A stretch of DNA of 64,000 nt, taken from assembly GCA_002778195.1 (NCBI GenBank), contig PCDI01000005.1, positions 2,729,093 through 2,793,092 on the forward strand. The letters are read 5' to 3'. Source of the DNA: Raffaelea ambrosiae (taxonomy: Eukaryota; Ascomycota; Sordariomycetes; Ophiostomatales; Ophiostomataceae). The position numbers and the translations under genes are program-made. Below, piece by piece: positions 13,401 to 25,877 of this stretch. The notes under the pieces were generated by a model. It saw only the letters and a list, made by a program, of their open reading frames with translations, made no database searches and was not told the DNA's origin. The stretch's first letter is position 1; every line of letters starts with the position of its first letter.

Positions 13401-16334
13401 TTGAGACGCAGGGGCAAACTGAAACCCTTTTCAATGCCACAGGGAGACCAGAAGACGCGCTCTGTTGCAATTTCATCTCAGGAATGCTATCTCCAGCCTT
13501 TTTGTACCGGGAGGTTCTCTTTGGTGTCCGGCGTCTCGCGAGGAGATCGCCAGAGGGTGTGTGAGAGAGAGCGGCCGTTGGGGTCGATTCGTGTGAGCCA
13601 TCAGCGCAGGTTGCCGCAGGGAACGAAGCAAGGAGAGTCAAAGGAAGCGTCAACTCGACAACGAGAGTTGAAAATTGGGCTGCGCTCCGAGACACTCACA
13701 CACCTCACAAGAGCTCATGACCAAGAGTCATCGCACGAGCTGGAGGAGAGGGAGGTCCTGTCGAAGCACGTCCTGACACTTTTGTCGCAGGCACGCTCGC
13801 GCGCGCCTTGAGACACTCGGTGATGCCTGGCCGTTGACGCCCCTCAACTCGCGTCAGGCACGTATGTCATCCACACCGAGAAATGTCGATACACTGCCAC
13901 AGCTGCTCACGAACCGCCCACAAGCAGCTCGCGAACCATCCCCGATCGCCGGCGAACCGGCCAAGCTCGCCCTCCCCAAGCTCGCCGCTCGTAGTGAGAC
14001 CTGGCACCGCAGGATCGTCGCAGCTCTCCACATTCCTCTGCGTCTAGTATGTAGACTGGTGGTGGCCGTGTGTGGCACTCTCGCGCGCGCGCACGCTCTA
14101 TCACTCTCTCTCTCGCTTATTTCTCACTCGTTTCTCTCCCACACCCCCTCCCCATCCATCCCTGGATATGCGGGTATACAGGGGACGACGCCTGGCCGAT
14201 GTTCAAGGTGCCCGCTAGACTGTCTGTCTCCGTCGCTTTCAGGCTCTCGTCGGTTGCCCAGCATCAGCATCCCTCTCCTCCACCAAAGCGGAAGCTTCCT
14301 ATTGGCTCGATGGCAGGGCGAGCTTCACTCGTCAGGGAGGCCAATGTGCCCGCTTGGGAAGGCACCATGCACGCGTCTGCCCGCCTTCCCCCAGTCCGAG
14401 AAAAAAACGGCAAGCGCGAAGATCCAGGACGGGGGCGCCTGCCTTAACTGGCCCTTTTGCGTGTGGGTGGGTGTGTGCCTGGCGATCGCGTTGCTCTTCA
14501 GGGATGATGATGGACGGCACCATCACTCCCCTCTGGGCTCCCTTGCACGAGATATGTAGAGTAGTTGCATCAACAGCTCCGAATGTCACGGAAATAAGTG
14601 GCTTCCTCGTGACGCGGCATCTCTTCTGCATCCATCTGTGTTTCGGCTTCCATCCATGTGAGACAAGAGCAAGCACGAGCAAGGACAAAAAAGGAAAGAA
14701 CCACCCAGGAACAGATGGGGGAAGGAACACGCAAGGGCCACATCAGCCTGCAAGACTCGGGTTTTTAATTTTCTTTTTTGTCATGAGGAACTCTTCTCCA
14801 AGACAACCTTTCCCATTAAACCTCCACATGCAAAGGAAGGATCCGAGAGACGAAGAACCCAAACTACGCCCGCGGCCGGAATAGAGCCAGCAATTTTGAT
14901 ATACAGAGATCAAGACAAAAGTGTCCGGGCCCGCACATTCTTCCCTGCTGTTATTTCGGCACTCGGGGAGTATTTTCGCCTCCCGAGATGCTCACGCATT
15001 TTGCAAATTACTAGATTGCAAAAGCAAGGGCTGGGGTAGATTACAAACTAAGGCCTCGTCCCTCGGCGGTCGCTCATGTTTCTCCACGAGAGTGTGTAAG
15101 CGTTCTTCGACTTCAGGGACGTTGGGGAGCCCATCATCGCTCTTCACGTTCGTTCCCACGACTAGGCGTTCCCAGCAAGAACCCCGAAAGATTCGTCTCG
15201 ACAACACAACGATTCGTGGATGTGCGTCCACACTTGCAGCATGAAGAGCCTCCATCCGCACGCTCCCTTGGGAGGTTCTGGCTCCAAGAACGACGCTCGA
15301 TCTGCATCTCCCTTGCATCCGTCAGCCTAGATGTCACAGGAGCTAAAGTGCGTCGTGTTGTGGATGGTCCATTTCGATTCTCATCACATGCGGCTCCCTG
15401 TGCGTTGCCCTGGAGCTGCTTTGCTCTGCGACTAGCAGCAGCACTGGTCGGCTCTTGTTGGCATCAAACGTGGTTTGCATGCTTTTGGTGAGCTGTTTCA
15501 CCCGCCTGGGTACCTGATATCGGTGTGATGTTTTTAGCACCTTGCCGGCTCGCCGTACGGGTCTTGCCTCGCCGGTCACCATGCAACCCAAGGCCTCCGG
15601 CTTCTTCTGGAAGGTATCGGTTGTCCGCTACGCAGTCTCCCTGCTGCCAAGCGGAGCCCTCCCTCCTCAACGAAGCGGACACCACTGCACGGGCCTTTTC
15701 TCGGGGGGTGCTGCCACTGCACCTGGATCTCGCCTTTTTTTTGACTGTTGGTGTGCCTCTTTTTCTCTCTCTGACCCTTCTCAACTTTGGGTGTGTGGGC
15801 AGAACCCGACTAACCAGTGGTGACCACAGAAGCTAGATGTTCGAGACAGCAAACGAACGGTCCCTTAGATTGTTGGTCCAGGAACCAGGGAGCAAAAGTA
15901 ACGGGTGTCAACCAAAGTTTGACACTTGGTTCCTGAGTTGCAAACACTCGTGGCTCCAAGATTGCACATGAAAATCAACGTTGGCCTGCTCTCCTTGCCT
16001 CTATCATGATTACACGGAGCCGAAGACGATAACGATGAGAGCACTTTATGGGCCTTCAACATGGAGACCCATTGTGGCTTGCTTGTTTGCCTGTGTCCTA
16101 CCTTGCCTGTTGGGACACCGCTGCTTTGGGTGTTGTTGACTGCGAGACCGTTTCCCTGTCTGGCGGTTCCGAATCGAACAGGTTCCGCTGTTAGGGAATT
16201 GGATGTTTTGGCTCACGTCGACAACCAGCCCTTTGGTAATTAGTTGCCATTTAAGCAAGGAGGGTCAATGTGATCGGAAATCGGGAGTCTCTGGGAAGCA
16301 AGCACGGGGAGAACGCGCAGTACCGCAGAGCACA

Positions 16335-16350
16335 CCCCCCCCCCCCCCCC
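16335..16350. repeat. Poly-C homopolymer
   Basis: A run of about 16 C residues; similar but shorter C runs occur near 6,137 and 16,977. Length is unreliable in sequencing data. Confidence 0.8.
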
Positions 16351-18344
16351 AAGATGGTCAGGCACCCCCGGAAAAAGCAAGCAAGTTTTCAGCTACGAGT
16401 GCGATGCCGAAATCAGACAGGAAAAAGCAAGTAAGAAAAATAGGGAGAAGACTGTTGCTTACTGCGCGGAGTGCAGTGCTTGAGAGGGGTGAACCGGCGA
16501 GACAGCACAATTTCATGACCAAATTTTACTTGGACCTGGGTAATACGCATCAATTTGTGCCTCGGACTCCGTGGGTGCCAAAGCCTGTTCTGCGTGCGAT
16601 GTGCCCGTGAGAGGGCAAGGAAAGCAAAGGGAGCTGCCACTTGCCACTTGTTTCAAAAATCCCACGAGAACAGCGAGGCGGAGAAAAAACAGAGACGAAG
16701 GAACCGAGACGGGATGAAATCGAGGGAAGAAGGAACCATGCATTAGGGGCCCAGCACCTGCATATGCGCCGCAATTACAGAGCCAAAATGGCAGCACACG
16801 CAGAAGAAGAAAAAAGAAGGCCCAGAATGAGCTGGACCACAGGGACTGAGTTTCAGAAGAGAAAGAAGAAAGGCAAAAAGAGGAAAAACACGGGGCCGAG
16901 ACCACGATGCATGCCTAGATTGTTGGCGAGTGGACCAGTAGGAAGCTAGCTCCGAACTGCACTCTGTAGGATATCACCCCCCCCCCCCAGCCAACAGACC
17001 TCACTGACTGACCCAAGAGTCCAGGCCATCCAAACGGTCCAAACGGTCCAAACCGCCCGCCCAAAGCCCATCCCACAGGACATGCACTTGCCCGCCGTAG
17101 CATTGCAGTTGATGAGCATCGGCCATTTGCAGGACCGGCAGGACATGTACTTGTCATTTCGTCTTCACCAGTGCGATGCCTACGGTGTAATTGACATGAA
17201 TCTCGCGATCCAATGCTCTAAAGCTGCTGCATTGCCTGCGTCTGGCAATTCTCTGCAACCTTGTGTGCGGCTTTTTTGAGGCTTGCGCGGACCTTTCCCG
17301 TCCCTAGTTCCGTTCTGCCGGGTCAAGATGCCACAGCTAGGCCAGGCAACCTTTCAATCCCGCGATGAATTCTTTTCCCACAAATCGACGCGAGAGTTCT
17401 GAGCGCATATGGAGAAAGTCCGGAGATTTTCCTTTGCACGGCAACAGCAGCCAAGACGTCCAGCCTTCTGTGTCGCATTGTGCGAGCCCAACACTGAGGT
17501 TCAGGACCCAGAATTGTCCCCGGTAGCATCCCGTGCGTCGTCGCATCCCGAGGACGACCTGTCTCGGGCTGCGATCCAGAAAGAGGCAGACGGCATGCCC
17601 TGCGGCGGGAGATGATACCTTAATGGGGCCAGAAGCCTTACGAATATGACCGCCAAGCGCCGACTGGGTAAGCCCCCGATGCATGAGGAGCAGGGCAACC
17701 AAGGAGAAAGAGGAGAAACTGATTGGCCTCGCTTAACGCTGTCAGCGGAAGTGGACTCTTCCTTCACTCTTCCACACCAGCCTCTCTCCTACATTTCCAT
17801 CGATGTTCAATTCCACCCTCTCTCATGACAGTCTCGTCCCCGCCTTCCCGGCCGACCTCCCACGTGACCGGCGACGAGAGTAACCACAGGACGCCTCCCC
17901 CGGGCGGGCAACAACGTCCGGAGGACCCCGTGCTTCTAGGCGTGGAGGCGTCTAGGCGTTGAAGCGGCGAGGCGGCGAGCTAGTTGGTATCCGCGCCTTT
18001 GAAAGAGGAGAAATTGGCGGACGAACAGGCGAACTACGCCGCACAAGAGAGAGGGAGAGAGCAGCAATAAGCAGAGAGGGTCCACCGTCCTGACTTCTGT
18101 CGTGGATGAGTGGATACACACCCGGACCAGACCCTACGAGTATGCAGCTACAATGGCCGAGATTTCTGGTGAGCTTTTTGCCTCCGCGTCAGCGCGAATT
18201 ACACACACCCCTCCCGCCAGCTCGCCCCTTTCGTCTGCTTCTGATGTGCATTTTCTCGTCGTTCTCATTCCCTGTTATTGTCTGTAATCTGGGCATCCTT
18301 CGAGAACGAATAAGCGAAGCGGGATCAATTTTTTTTTTAAATTA

Positions 18345-18366
18345 ATATATATATATATATATATAT
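18345..18366. repeat. (AT)n microsatellite
   Basis: A perfect AT run of about 11 units flanked by poly-T tracts, giving a short very AT-rich patch in otherwise mixed DNA. Confidence 0.9.
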
Positions 18367-19349
18367 TTATTTTTTTGGAATGGAATATTTCCACATCCAG
18401 AAGCAAAAGTTAGGAGAGAGAGACGAAGGAAAACACAAAAAGCAAGAATGATTATGCCATTAATGCATCGAGTTCTTGGAAAAGGGGGGGCGGGCATGGC
18501 TTCTGCTGGTGCAACGTATCAACGAAGCTATCACGATGTCGAAGAACCCAGTGCACTGGAAGTACTCGTTGCTGCCATGCATGGACAGACACGTCATGCC
18601 ACCTTAGCTTTTGGGGGGAGTCTTTGGTCTTTCTTTCTTTCTTTTTTTCTGATTTCGGGCGGTCGCGGTTGCAGGACTTTCGTTGCCCTGTCTATCTTAT
18701 CTATAGCGGCTCATGCCGCAAGCATCGATGCCCTCCTTGACGGGCCGCTGTCTATCTGCGTTTCAGGACTTCCTGATCCTTCGCGTGGGCTGGCGATTAC
18801 TTTTTCCTTAGCGTTCGTTTCCACTAATTTTCTCGGGGTTTCTTATTCTTTTCCCCTCACCTCTTCCGCTGGGCCCTGAGATATGCGCTATATCCCCCCT
18901 CCCATGTCTCCTTTGCCGATTTTCTTCTTAGACAGCCGCGAACGCCTCGAGTCGCCCGCTTGTGTTTCGAGGCTGAGGTTCCTCCATTTCTTCCATCCTC
19001 CTTTGTTTAGACCACCTGATCCTTGTGCTCAAAGGCAATGACGACTTGGACTGCAACATGGTCATGATAGTATGCCGTTAGTCTCACTTTGCCAAAGGAT
19101 TTCTTTTCAAGGGAAAAGGCAAAAGAAGCAAAGAAGTATGGCTAGAAACCTCAGCTCTGGGCAGATTTGCGGGCTCTACCGGATGCAGATAGACGCTTTC
19201 AGTAAGAAGATGGCATCTGTACTTTTGTGTTTTGGTATATTTTTTTCCCTTTGCCCCCTCCCATTGCCCGTGATAGCGTATTGCTGGGCAGCCGCAGCAC
19301 AGCTGTGATGCAAGCGGCGCCAAGCCCTTTTGCTATTGCGCATGCGAGA

Positions 19350-21821
19350 CTACTGCGCGAGATCTATCTCGCTGTTACTGGCATCTGCCATGGCTTCGTC
19401 CATTTCCTCAGCCGTAGCTTCGAGTCCTTCCGAGCTCATGAAATTGTTGTCCTTTTCCTCGGCTGTGGCAAAACAATGAGAAAGTGCGTTGTTAGTTATG
19501 AACTTGACCGGGTTTTTGTTTTGTTTTGTTTTGTTTTGCATTCCAAAACAAGATATATGCAGGAAGAGAATGGAAGTGTGGTAGTGAATGAGTGATGTAT
19601 GTGTGCGTGAGTGTGTTGCATTTCCACACATTCTCTCTCACACACGCATATTCGTGTTCGTGAACGGGAATGGGGGAACCAAGGGGAGGGGGAAATGTAG
19701 CACTCACTCTTTGGCTCGACCAGCATGTTCTCCTGCACCTCGCAGTCCGTCAGCACGGAACCCGCGCCAATCTCGCTGCGCTTGCCCAGGATGCACCGCG
19801 TCAACCGGCAGGCCTTGCCCACCACGACGCCCTCCATGAGCAGGCACTGGTGCAGCTTCGCGCCCTCGTGGATCTGGCAATTGGCCCCGATCACGCACTC
19901 CTTGATCGACACCTTCTCCTCAACGGACACACTGTCGCCCACCAGGCTGTCCTGCCGCGTGATCGTCGTCCGCGACTTGACGCCCTCGGGGTAGGCCACC
20001 TTGCGGGCATGCGCAAAGGCAGACGCCGTCACTGGCGCGCCGTGGCCGTCGGTGCTGCTGCCGGGAGCAACAATGCCCGCTGCCACCTCCTCCAGCGACG
20101 GCAGCTTGGCCAGCTGCAGCGACACTGTCAGCAGCAGTTGGGAGGTGTCGACACGGCGGATCAGCGGCGCCGAGTCCAATGACGGGTGCACGTAGGCCAC
20201 AATGGGCGGCATGCGCTCCTCCTCCTCCTTCTCCAACCCTACTTTTGATGCTGGTCGTGCCGTCGTCTCCGGTGTCGTAGTCGCCGCCGCAGTGGCATTG
20301 TCCTCGCTGCCGTTGGAAGAGGCGCCGACAAGACGGGCCACGGCCTCGATGAGCCGGCCTTCGGGCGTCGGCGCTGGCAGGACCACTCGCCGCGACAGCT
20401 GGTGGGTTATGCGTGGCCGGACTGGCGAGTTGCCGGTTGCGGAGGAGTCGCTGTTGTTGTTGTTGTTGTTGTTGTTGTTGCTGTTGTGGATATTGACGCC
20501 ATCGTCGTCGTTCTCGTTTTCCGGACCCCCCTCGCCTTCATCACCGCTGCTCCCACGCACGGCGCGGGCGTACTTCTGCAGCACCTTGTCGGCGCCGAGC
20601 TTCTTGGGCAGACCCTTCTGCCAGCCGGCCTTGGCCCACCAGCCGAGCACGTCCTCGCCGATGCTGTCCATGTGCTCGTTGGCCTCGACAAAGTCCATGA
20701 CCCACTGGGGGAACACGTAGATGTGGGCGTCGCGGTGGGTGGTGCGCATGCGCACCCGGCGGTGACGGCGCATCAGTCCATGCCGGACCGAGTAGCTCTC
20801 CTTGTCCTCGGTCAGGTCGTTGAGCGAGTCCTTGGGCATGGCCGTGACGACCTGCTCCAGGTATGGCAGGAGTGATGCGGAAGAGGGCTTTGTTGTCGTG
20901 GATTTGGGAGTGGAGGCAGAGGGCGCAGCGGACGAGGAGGAGGGGGAGGATGTCGTGGCCGGGAGAGAGGAAGCCGAAGAGGCAGACGACGAAAAGGTCG
21001 AGCCGGGCAGCGGCACCGTGGCCACAAAGTCGGTCTCTTCGCTCTTGACCTTGGGGATGCCGGTGCGCGTGTCGTACCACACGCCCAGGCCGCCGCTGTG
21101 GGCAGCCGCAGCCGTACTTCTGGTGTTGACCCCGCTGGCTGTGTTGCTGCTGCTGCTCTCGACGACCACGTTGCCCGTGGTGTCGAACCCGCCGCAGCCC
21201 AGCTCCTCGTCGCCCAGCACGTCGGGCAGCGACGCTGCGCGCACCATCCATGCCTGGAGCAGCTTGTCGCCGCCGAGCTCGCACACGAGGTCGCACGGCA
21301 GGACCACAAAGTCGGCGGTCACGAGGCGGCGCACTTCGGGCAGGCGCAGGATGGCAGCGGTGCCGGTGGTCTGGCTGAGGCCTTCGGGGGCGAGCACAGC
21401 CGGCGTGGCGACGCTGGTCAGGAAGGGGTTGGTCTTGAGGGCGCCCTTGATGGCATCGGCAGCCGACGGTGGGCAGATGAGAGTGACATCTGGAAAGAGG
21501 AAGAGGAAAAAGAAAAGAAAAAAAAATCAGTCAGTGGCTCCATGCGAGCGAGGGTACGAAGATGATGTCTGCGCACAAAGCCCTAGGAGCCCAGGGGTAA
21601 AGGCGCCTCTGCGCTCTCACTCTCCTCGGCGGCGTGGACTCACCTGTGATGCCGGATCGGTAGCAAAAGTCGAGGGGATACCACACCATCGGCCGGTTGG
21701 CAATAGGCAGCAGAGCCTTGGGGTTCTCGTCGGGATTGGCCGTGAATGTGGGGAAGGATGAGCCCGGTCCGCACAGAATCAGGGCCTGCAGGCCGAGGCC
21801 CTTGGACACGGCGTGTGGCAT
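19350..21821 (-). CDS. GCD1: Translation initiation factor eIF2B, gamma subunit
   Basis: Three exons on the minus strand: 21,821-21,644, 21,489-19,708 and 19,462-19,350, joined by GTGAGT donors and CAG acceptors; the last intron has a CTAAC branch site. The product is about 690 residues. eIF2B is the guanine-nucleotide exchange factor for eIF2 in the cytosol; gamma pairs with the catalytic epsilon subunit. The N-terminus has the nucleotidyltransferase-like signature (ALILCGPGSSFPTF, then NPKALLPIANRPMVWYPLDF at about residues 13-50). The C-terminal part carries hexapeptide left-handed beta-helix repeats (IKECVIGANCQIHEGAKLHQ onwards, about residues 585-655) and ends in an acidic tail. It is longer than the roughly 580 residues of yeast Gcd1 because of Ser/Thr-rich and poly-Asn insertions (poly-Asn near residue 400). 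A further intron inside the Ser-rich part cannot be excluded. Confidence 0.88.
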
Positions 21822-22526
21822 CGCGGCGAGGGGAAAACGAAGAGTGTGTCGCAGCCGAGATGGGTGGAAAAGTAAGTAAGTAGGTGGTCGTGATCGAGAG
21901 GGGCAGCTTGTTCAGAGTATGCGGGACGGGCTCTGTGGTCTCAAATCCATGCTAGGAAGGCCCTGCCGTCAATGGCTCTATGAATGGACTCCCTGGCAGC
22001 TCAAGGCGACTATGACTCTAGTGGCAGCAGTGTGCGTTCCTGGTATCGCGAGCAAAACCTATAGACGTCCAAGTGTTTCCCTAATTTTTTTTTTCTGCCA
22101 CACGGTTTGACTCATGCGCGATACAAAGAGAGCTTGCGGCCAGCCAATCGCAGCTATCCCACTATTGCCCTCTTCGCCGCCTTGTGTGCCTGTGTGGCTT
22201 GCTGTTGCCGCTTTTTTTGGACGGACCGGCACAGTCACGTGCAAGAGTGCAGTAGCTTCTACGGGCGGCCTATTTTCTCGTAGTTTAGGCCTTCCGACCA
22301 ATGGCACGGCCGTCTAGCCTCGGCCATACCACAAACACCCTGGCCTGGCGCAGGGTAGTGGTCGCAGTATTGGGGACCCGACCATCATCATCTGGCCCTC
22401 CGTCCCCAGCCACCCCGATAAAGAACTCGTGAGCGCGCAAACGCCGTTGCGCATTTTTTCTCCATCTTTTTGGGGGGAAGCTTGCTTTTTTTTTCTTGTG
22501 AGACGTCTTAACTAGCCCACCGCACG
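21822..22526. promoter_or_regulatory. Divergent promoter region between the eIF2B-gamma and Pex22-like genes
   Basis: About 0.7 kb separates the start of the minus-strand eIF2B gamma gene from the first ATG on the plus strand. It contains two CCAAT boxes (22,144-22,148 and 22,298-22,302) with a CACGTG E-box between them (22,236-22,241), plus poly-T runs. The motifs are visible; their use as shared control elements is inference. Confidence 0.45.
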
Positions 22527-22667
22527 ATGCGGATTGTCTGGCTCATCTTCATCGGATCCTGTATCACCAGCACGCTGACCGAAGCCCTCTTCGACGCCTA
22601 CGTTCTGTCTGCTGTGGCCAACGTCCCTCCCTACATTTCGCTCTCCGCTTTCTTTGGCGAGCTGTAG
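22527..22667 (+). CDS. Possible 46-residue upstream ORF / small hydrophobic peptide
   Basis: A complete ATG-to-TAG frame encodes 46 residues, starting MRIVWLIFIGSCITSTLTEA and ending FFGEL. The first 15 residues are hydrophobic like a signal peptide or membrane anchor. It lies 187 bases before the ATG of the Pex22-like gene on the same strand. If it is on the same transcript it would be an upstream ORF that could restrain translation of the peroxin. It could equally be a chance ORF in the leader; I recognise no family. Confidence 0.2.
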   Translation: MRIVWLIFIGSCITSTLTEALFDAYVLSAVANVPPYISLSAFFGEL

Positions 22668-22854
22668 AGGCCCCCTACTCCGACCGGCTGCACGTCTGCA
22701 TTCCTCCAAACCCCCCCCCCCCTTCGAACGAGGAATATCGCCCTCCGCCGAGGGATGTGATCCACACCATTAACACCAACGTCTTTCTATTTTATTTTTA
22801 TTTTTGTTGCCTTTGTTTTTTTTCCCCTCTTCCTTCACTCGTCTTTCTTCTACA

Positions 22855-24509
22855 ATGGACAGTTCCGATCGCGGGTCGTCGCGTCGCCGCGGCGGCTTCA
22901 ACCACTGGGTCCCCCTTGCCATCACCCTGACCATCGCTACCGCCGGCGTCGCCGCCTGGATCTGGAGCCAGCGCAGCCAGGACGACGACTACGAAGACGA
23001 TCTCGACGACGACGAAGACCTCCGGCGCGGCAACGACTTGGACTACGCCCGCGGCAACTACGGCGAGAACCGCAGCTACGGCGCCGCCACCGCATACGAC
23101 GGCAAGACCTCGCGCAACGTGGGCGCTGCCGCCGCGGGTGGCAATGACAGTGGCAGCAGCGTTGTCGGCAACACCATCCGCCTGACGCAAGAGGACGCAG
23201 CATCGGCCGTTGGCAGCGGCACCGGCGGTTGGGGCTCCCGCGTGTCGGACGCGCTCGGCGGCACCGGCAGCCCACAGCAGTGGGTCGGCCATGCCAGCAA
23301 GGCCGTCACGGCTGGTGTGGCTGCTGCCTCGGCAGCTGTCGGCGGCGCGCTCGCGTCGATCCGCGAGGGCGACAACGACAAGGAAGCCTTTGGCGAACAT
23401 GAGGCTTGGTCGCAGGAGGCCGCCGAGCAGCGGCGCACAAGCGGCAGCAACAGAGACCGCAAGACGGCTGCCACCACGACTACCACAACCACCGCAACCA
23501 CGACCGGCGTGGCAGCAGGAGCCAAGGGCGCAAGCACGTCCCGCGACGTCACTGCGGCCACTGGCGCGACACCCTCCTCCTCCTCCTCCTCCTACCCCAA
23601 AGACGCGTCAAGCCGCAAGCGCAAGACGGTGGCCATTGTCGTGTCGGCCGACTCGGCAGGCAGCGGCACCCTGGACGATTTCCACGAGCATGCGGTATGG
23701 TTCTCTTTTTGTCCCCGGCTCTCGCGTGTTTGCTCGCATACATCTTGCTGGCCATTTGGTGTTTGTTCGTCACTAACGTCTCCTCGCAGTCCATCCTCTC
23801 GTACATCCCCCGAAAGAACGACTTTTCCAAGACGCGCATTTTTGTGCTCATCTATGCGCCAGGCCTGAAGGAGTCTAGCAGTCTTGAGGCAACTTCCAAC
23901 CTGCCACCTAACTCGCTTAGCTCGTCCTATTCTAACATTGGTCCGGAGCAGGCGCAGTCCCCGAGAGACGAGATCAAGAATCCGATGTACGTGTGCACGC
24001 GGTGCTGCGGATGTTGTTTGGGCAATGTTGTTGTTGTCGTTGTTGTCGGCTTTGTGTGTCTCCTTTCTTCCTGGACTTTTCACTAACTTTTTTGCAGGTC
24101 GACATCCACCAACTCGGCCTTCAATGCCGTCAACTCCCAGGCCCTGGCCCTCGTAGAGAAGGAGAGCGACATCATTCCCTTCACCTCGGCCAACGGCCAC
24201 GCCCACATCCTGCACCTGCTCGAGCCCGACGTCGTGTACCTGCAGGAGTCGCTCACCGGCGACAATGGCGCCATCGTAAACCAACTGCAGAACTGGATGC
24301 GCAACGAGATTGTCGTTGTCGTCGGCGCCGAAAGTGGCTACGGCGGCCTGGCCGACAGTGAGTCCGAGGCTGAAAAACCGTCCGCGGCTTCCAAGGTGGT
24401 CAAGTGGTGGCAAAAGGAGGAGCGCGTCGGCCGTGGCCGTGGTGTCGTCGTCGTGGACGGCCTTCGGGTCAACGACGATTGGGAGCGCCGCGTGCTTAGC
24501 CGGGGTTAG
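22855..24509 (+). CDS. PEX22: Pex22-like peroxin (membrane anchor for the peroxisomal ubiquitin-conjugating enzyme Pex4)
   Basis: Three exons: 22,855-23,694, 23,790-23,986 and 24,098-24,509, about 482 residues. The start ATG follows a pyrimidine-rich leader (ctacaATGG). Near the N-terminus, after an Arg-rich stretch, is one membrane segment (WVPLAITLTIATAGVAAWIW, about residues 18-37), then an acidic Asp/Glu run. A low-complexity Ala/Gly/Ser/Thr-rich linker follows. The C-terminal half has a Rossmann-like domain with KTVAIVVSAD, FSKTRIFVLIYAP, EPDVVYLQESLTGDNG and EIVVVVGAESG, and ends with WWQKEERVGRGRGVVVVDGL. This matches the Pezizomycotina peroxin-22-like family as I recall it. In yeast, Pex22 holds Pex4 at the peroxisome so that Pex5 can be ubiquitinated and recycled. 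The assignment is from memory of the family, so function is likely but not proven. Confidence 0.72.
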
Positions 24510-25877
24510 GATGGAGAAATGTTGGAGTGAAGAAGGAAAGGGTAGGAGAGAAGGGATGAAATGGGAACAATCGGGGAAAAAAAAGAAACGTTCCCGGGAG
24601 GAAAGAATTATATATTGCCTTGGGACGACAGCCAAGAGGCTATGAGAAATGCCTAGTCGATACTCTGCTATTCTCCGTTTGCTGTTCTGCTTATTTTCAC
24701 TTACGACATACATTCACACATACGCACCCCCCATTCGATAATGAACGCTTCGAGAAAATTTCCAGGAACCCGTATGTAGTAGCACGTCATACAGGCAGGC
24801 GCTGTCAATTGAATATATTCACATCCATGTTGCCGGCGTGTCACACAGATCTTGTCAAGTAACTAGTTACGTCTTACACAGAGCCATTGGTGTTCTTCGT
24901 AATACTGCTCCTACTAGACCGAATTTGAAGTCTGATTCGGTCACGTGAGGGCACCGCCACGTCCAGCATCCCCAGCCTGCGGCTTGACACGGGTCCGGCT
25001 GGCTTGCTTCACCAAATCTTTGTCATAGGCATGCTATTATCTCAACCCCACACAATCAGAAGGACTCCCTTTTGCGAACCGGTCGACGCGCCTCTGCATC
25101 GCCAGATTCTTCTTTTCGTTCGCCTTCGTCCGCAGGCTACATCTACTCGTGCCCCCGCCCGCCTGCGCATTGTATGCGCAGATTGCCTTTTGGTCGACGG
25201 CATCGTTGGCATAGGGCATTCCTATTGGCCCAGGCGCCGTGGTCGCTCCTTCCCTCTCTGCCGACGCAAACTCCCCCCAAAACTCTGGGCTTCTTTCCCA
25301 CTTCTCGCCATCGGCCTCCTATTCCGTCCATCGATTTCTCCATCGCCAACATCAATACCATCGTCGCATTTGGCACCGATCGATCTGCCATTGACATTCG
25401 TTTCCATTCTTATCCCCGCGATCAGTAGGAACGCCTTGGCGTCGCCTCCCGGGACCTGCCACTCGTTTCTCCGCCCTCTTGTCGCTTTCCGACTACTTTT
25501 CCCTTCCGACTATCGACTATCGTGACCGAAAACGGCAACCACCCGTTATCCTCCCTTTTGCGCTCTTCGTCCACCACACCCGCCACCACACCGCGACCGC
25601 ATCCGATTTCCCACCCCCTATCTGATTTTTTTGACGTGTTGTGCCTCCCGAACAGATGATTCGCAACTGCTCGTTCGGCGACGCGCTTTAACTCTCGGAG
25701 GATCCGTGCGTGACGGCCGCCGCCGCTATTATTGAGGTGGTGCTGAGCAGGAGTGAAGACGCGCAACCCTCTCCATACGAAGGGGGCAGACAGCCCGCAC
25801 AATAGAAACAAACAAAATTGATCGACTGGGAAAGCATACGGCAGACAGAACTTTTTCGCACACCGCTATCTGCAAGC
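24510..25877. other. Intergenic region upstream of SPT20
   Basis: This holds the 3' flank of the Pex22-like gene and the promoter and leader of SPT20. A CACGTG E-box lies at 24,942-24,947. The 400-500 bases before the SPT20 start are C/T-rich, typical of fungal 5' leaders. No further gene is seen. Confidence 0.5.

Larger units (their letters stand above)
1..19349. other. 19 kb stretch with no supportable gene
   Basis: I see no protein family, no convincing spliced gene and no tRNA or rRNA in this stretch. Open frames are short, low-complexity or overlap on several frames, as expected of non-coding DNA. The base composition is mixed rather than uniformly AT-rich: purine-rich blocks on the plus strand (about 2,150-3,550), pyrimidine-rich blocks (about 6,100-6,800 and 14,090-14,300), many poly-A/T/C runs and several dinucleotide repeats. 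This does not look like a classical AT-rich, RIP-degraded transposon island. It could be long regulatory or untranslated sequence of a gene beyond the left edge, or contain non-coding RNAs I cannot recognise. Confidence 0.6.

Noticed and set aside
13864..14559. Longest ATG-initiated frame (about 230 codons) in the left gene-free region
   Set aside because: The translation is rich in Ser, Arg, Pro and Leu with no recognisable motif, and much of it comes from a pyrimidine-rich CT-repeat tract. It has the look of chance coding in a C/T-biased stretch.
16946..17157. Minus-strand frame with CxxC pairs that could be a small zinc ribbon
   Set aside because: The cysteines are few and irregular, the rest is Trp/Val repeats from a ggtccaaac-type repeat, and no exon neighbours were found.
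20802..21761. 319-codon plus-strand frame antisense to the eIF2B gamma gene
   Set aside because: It mirrors the GC-rich codons of the real gene on the other strand and has no protein character of its own.
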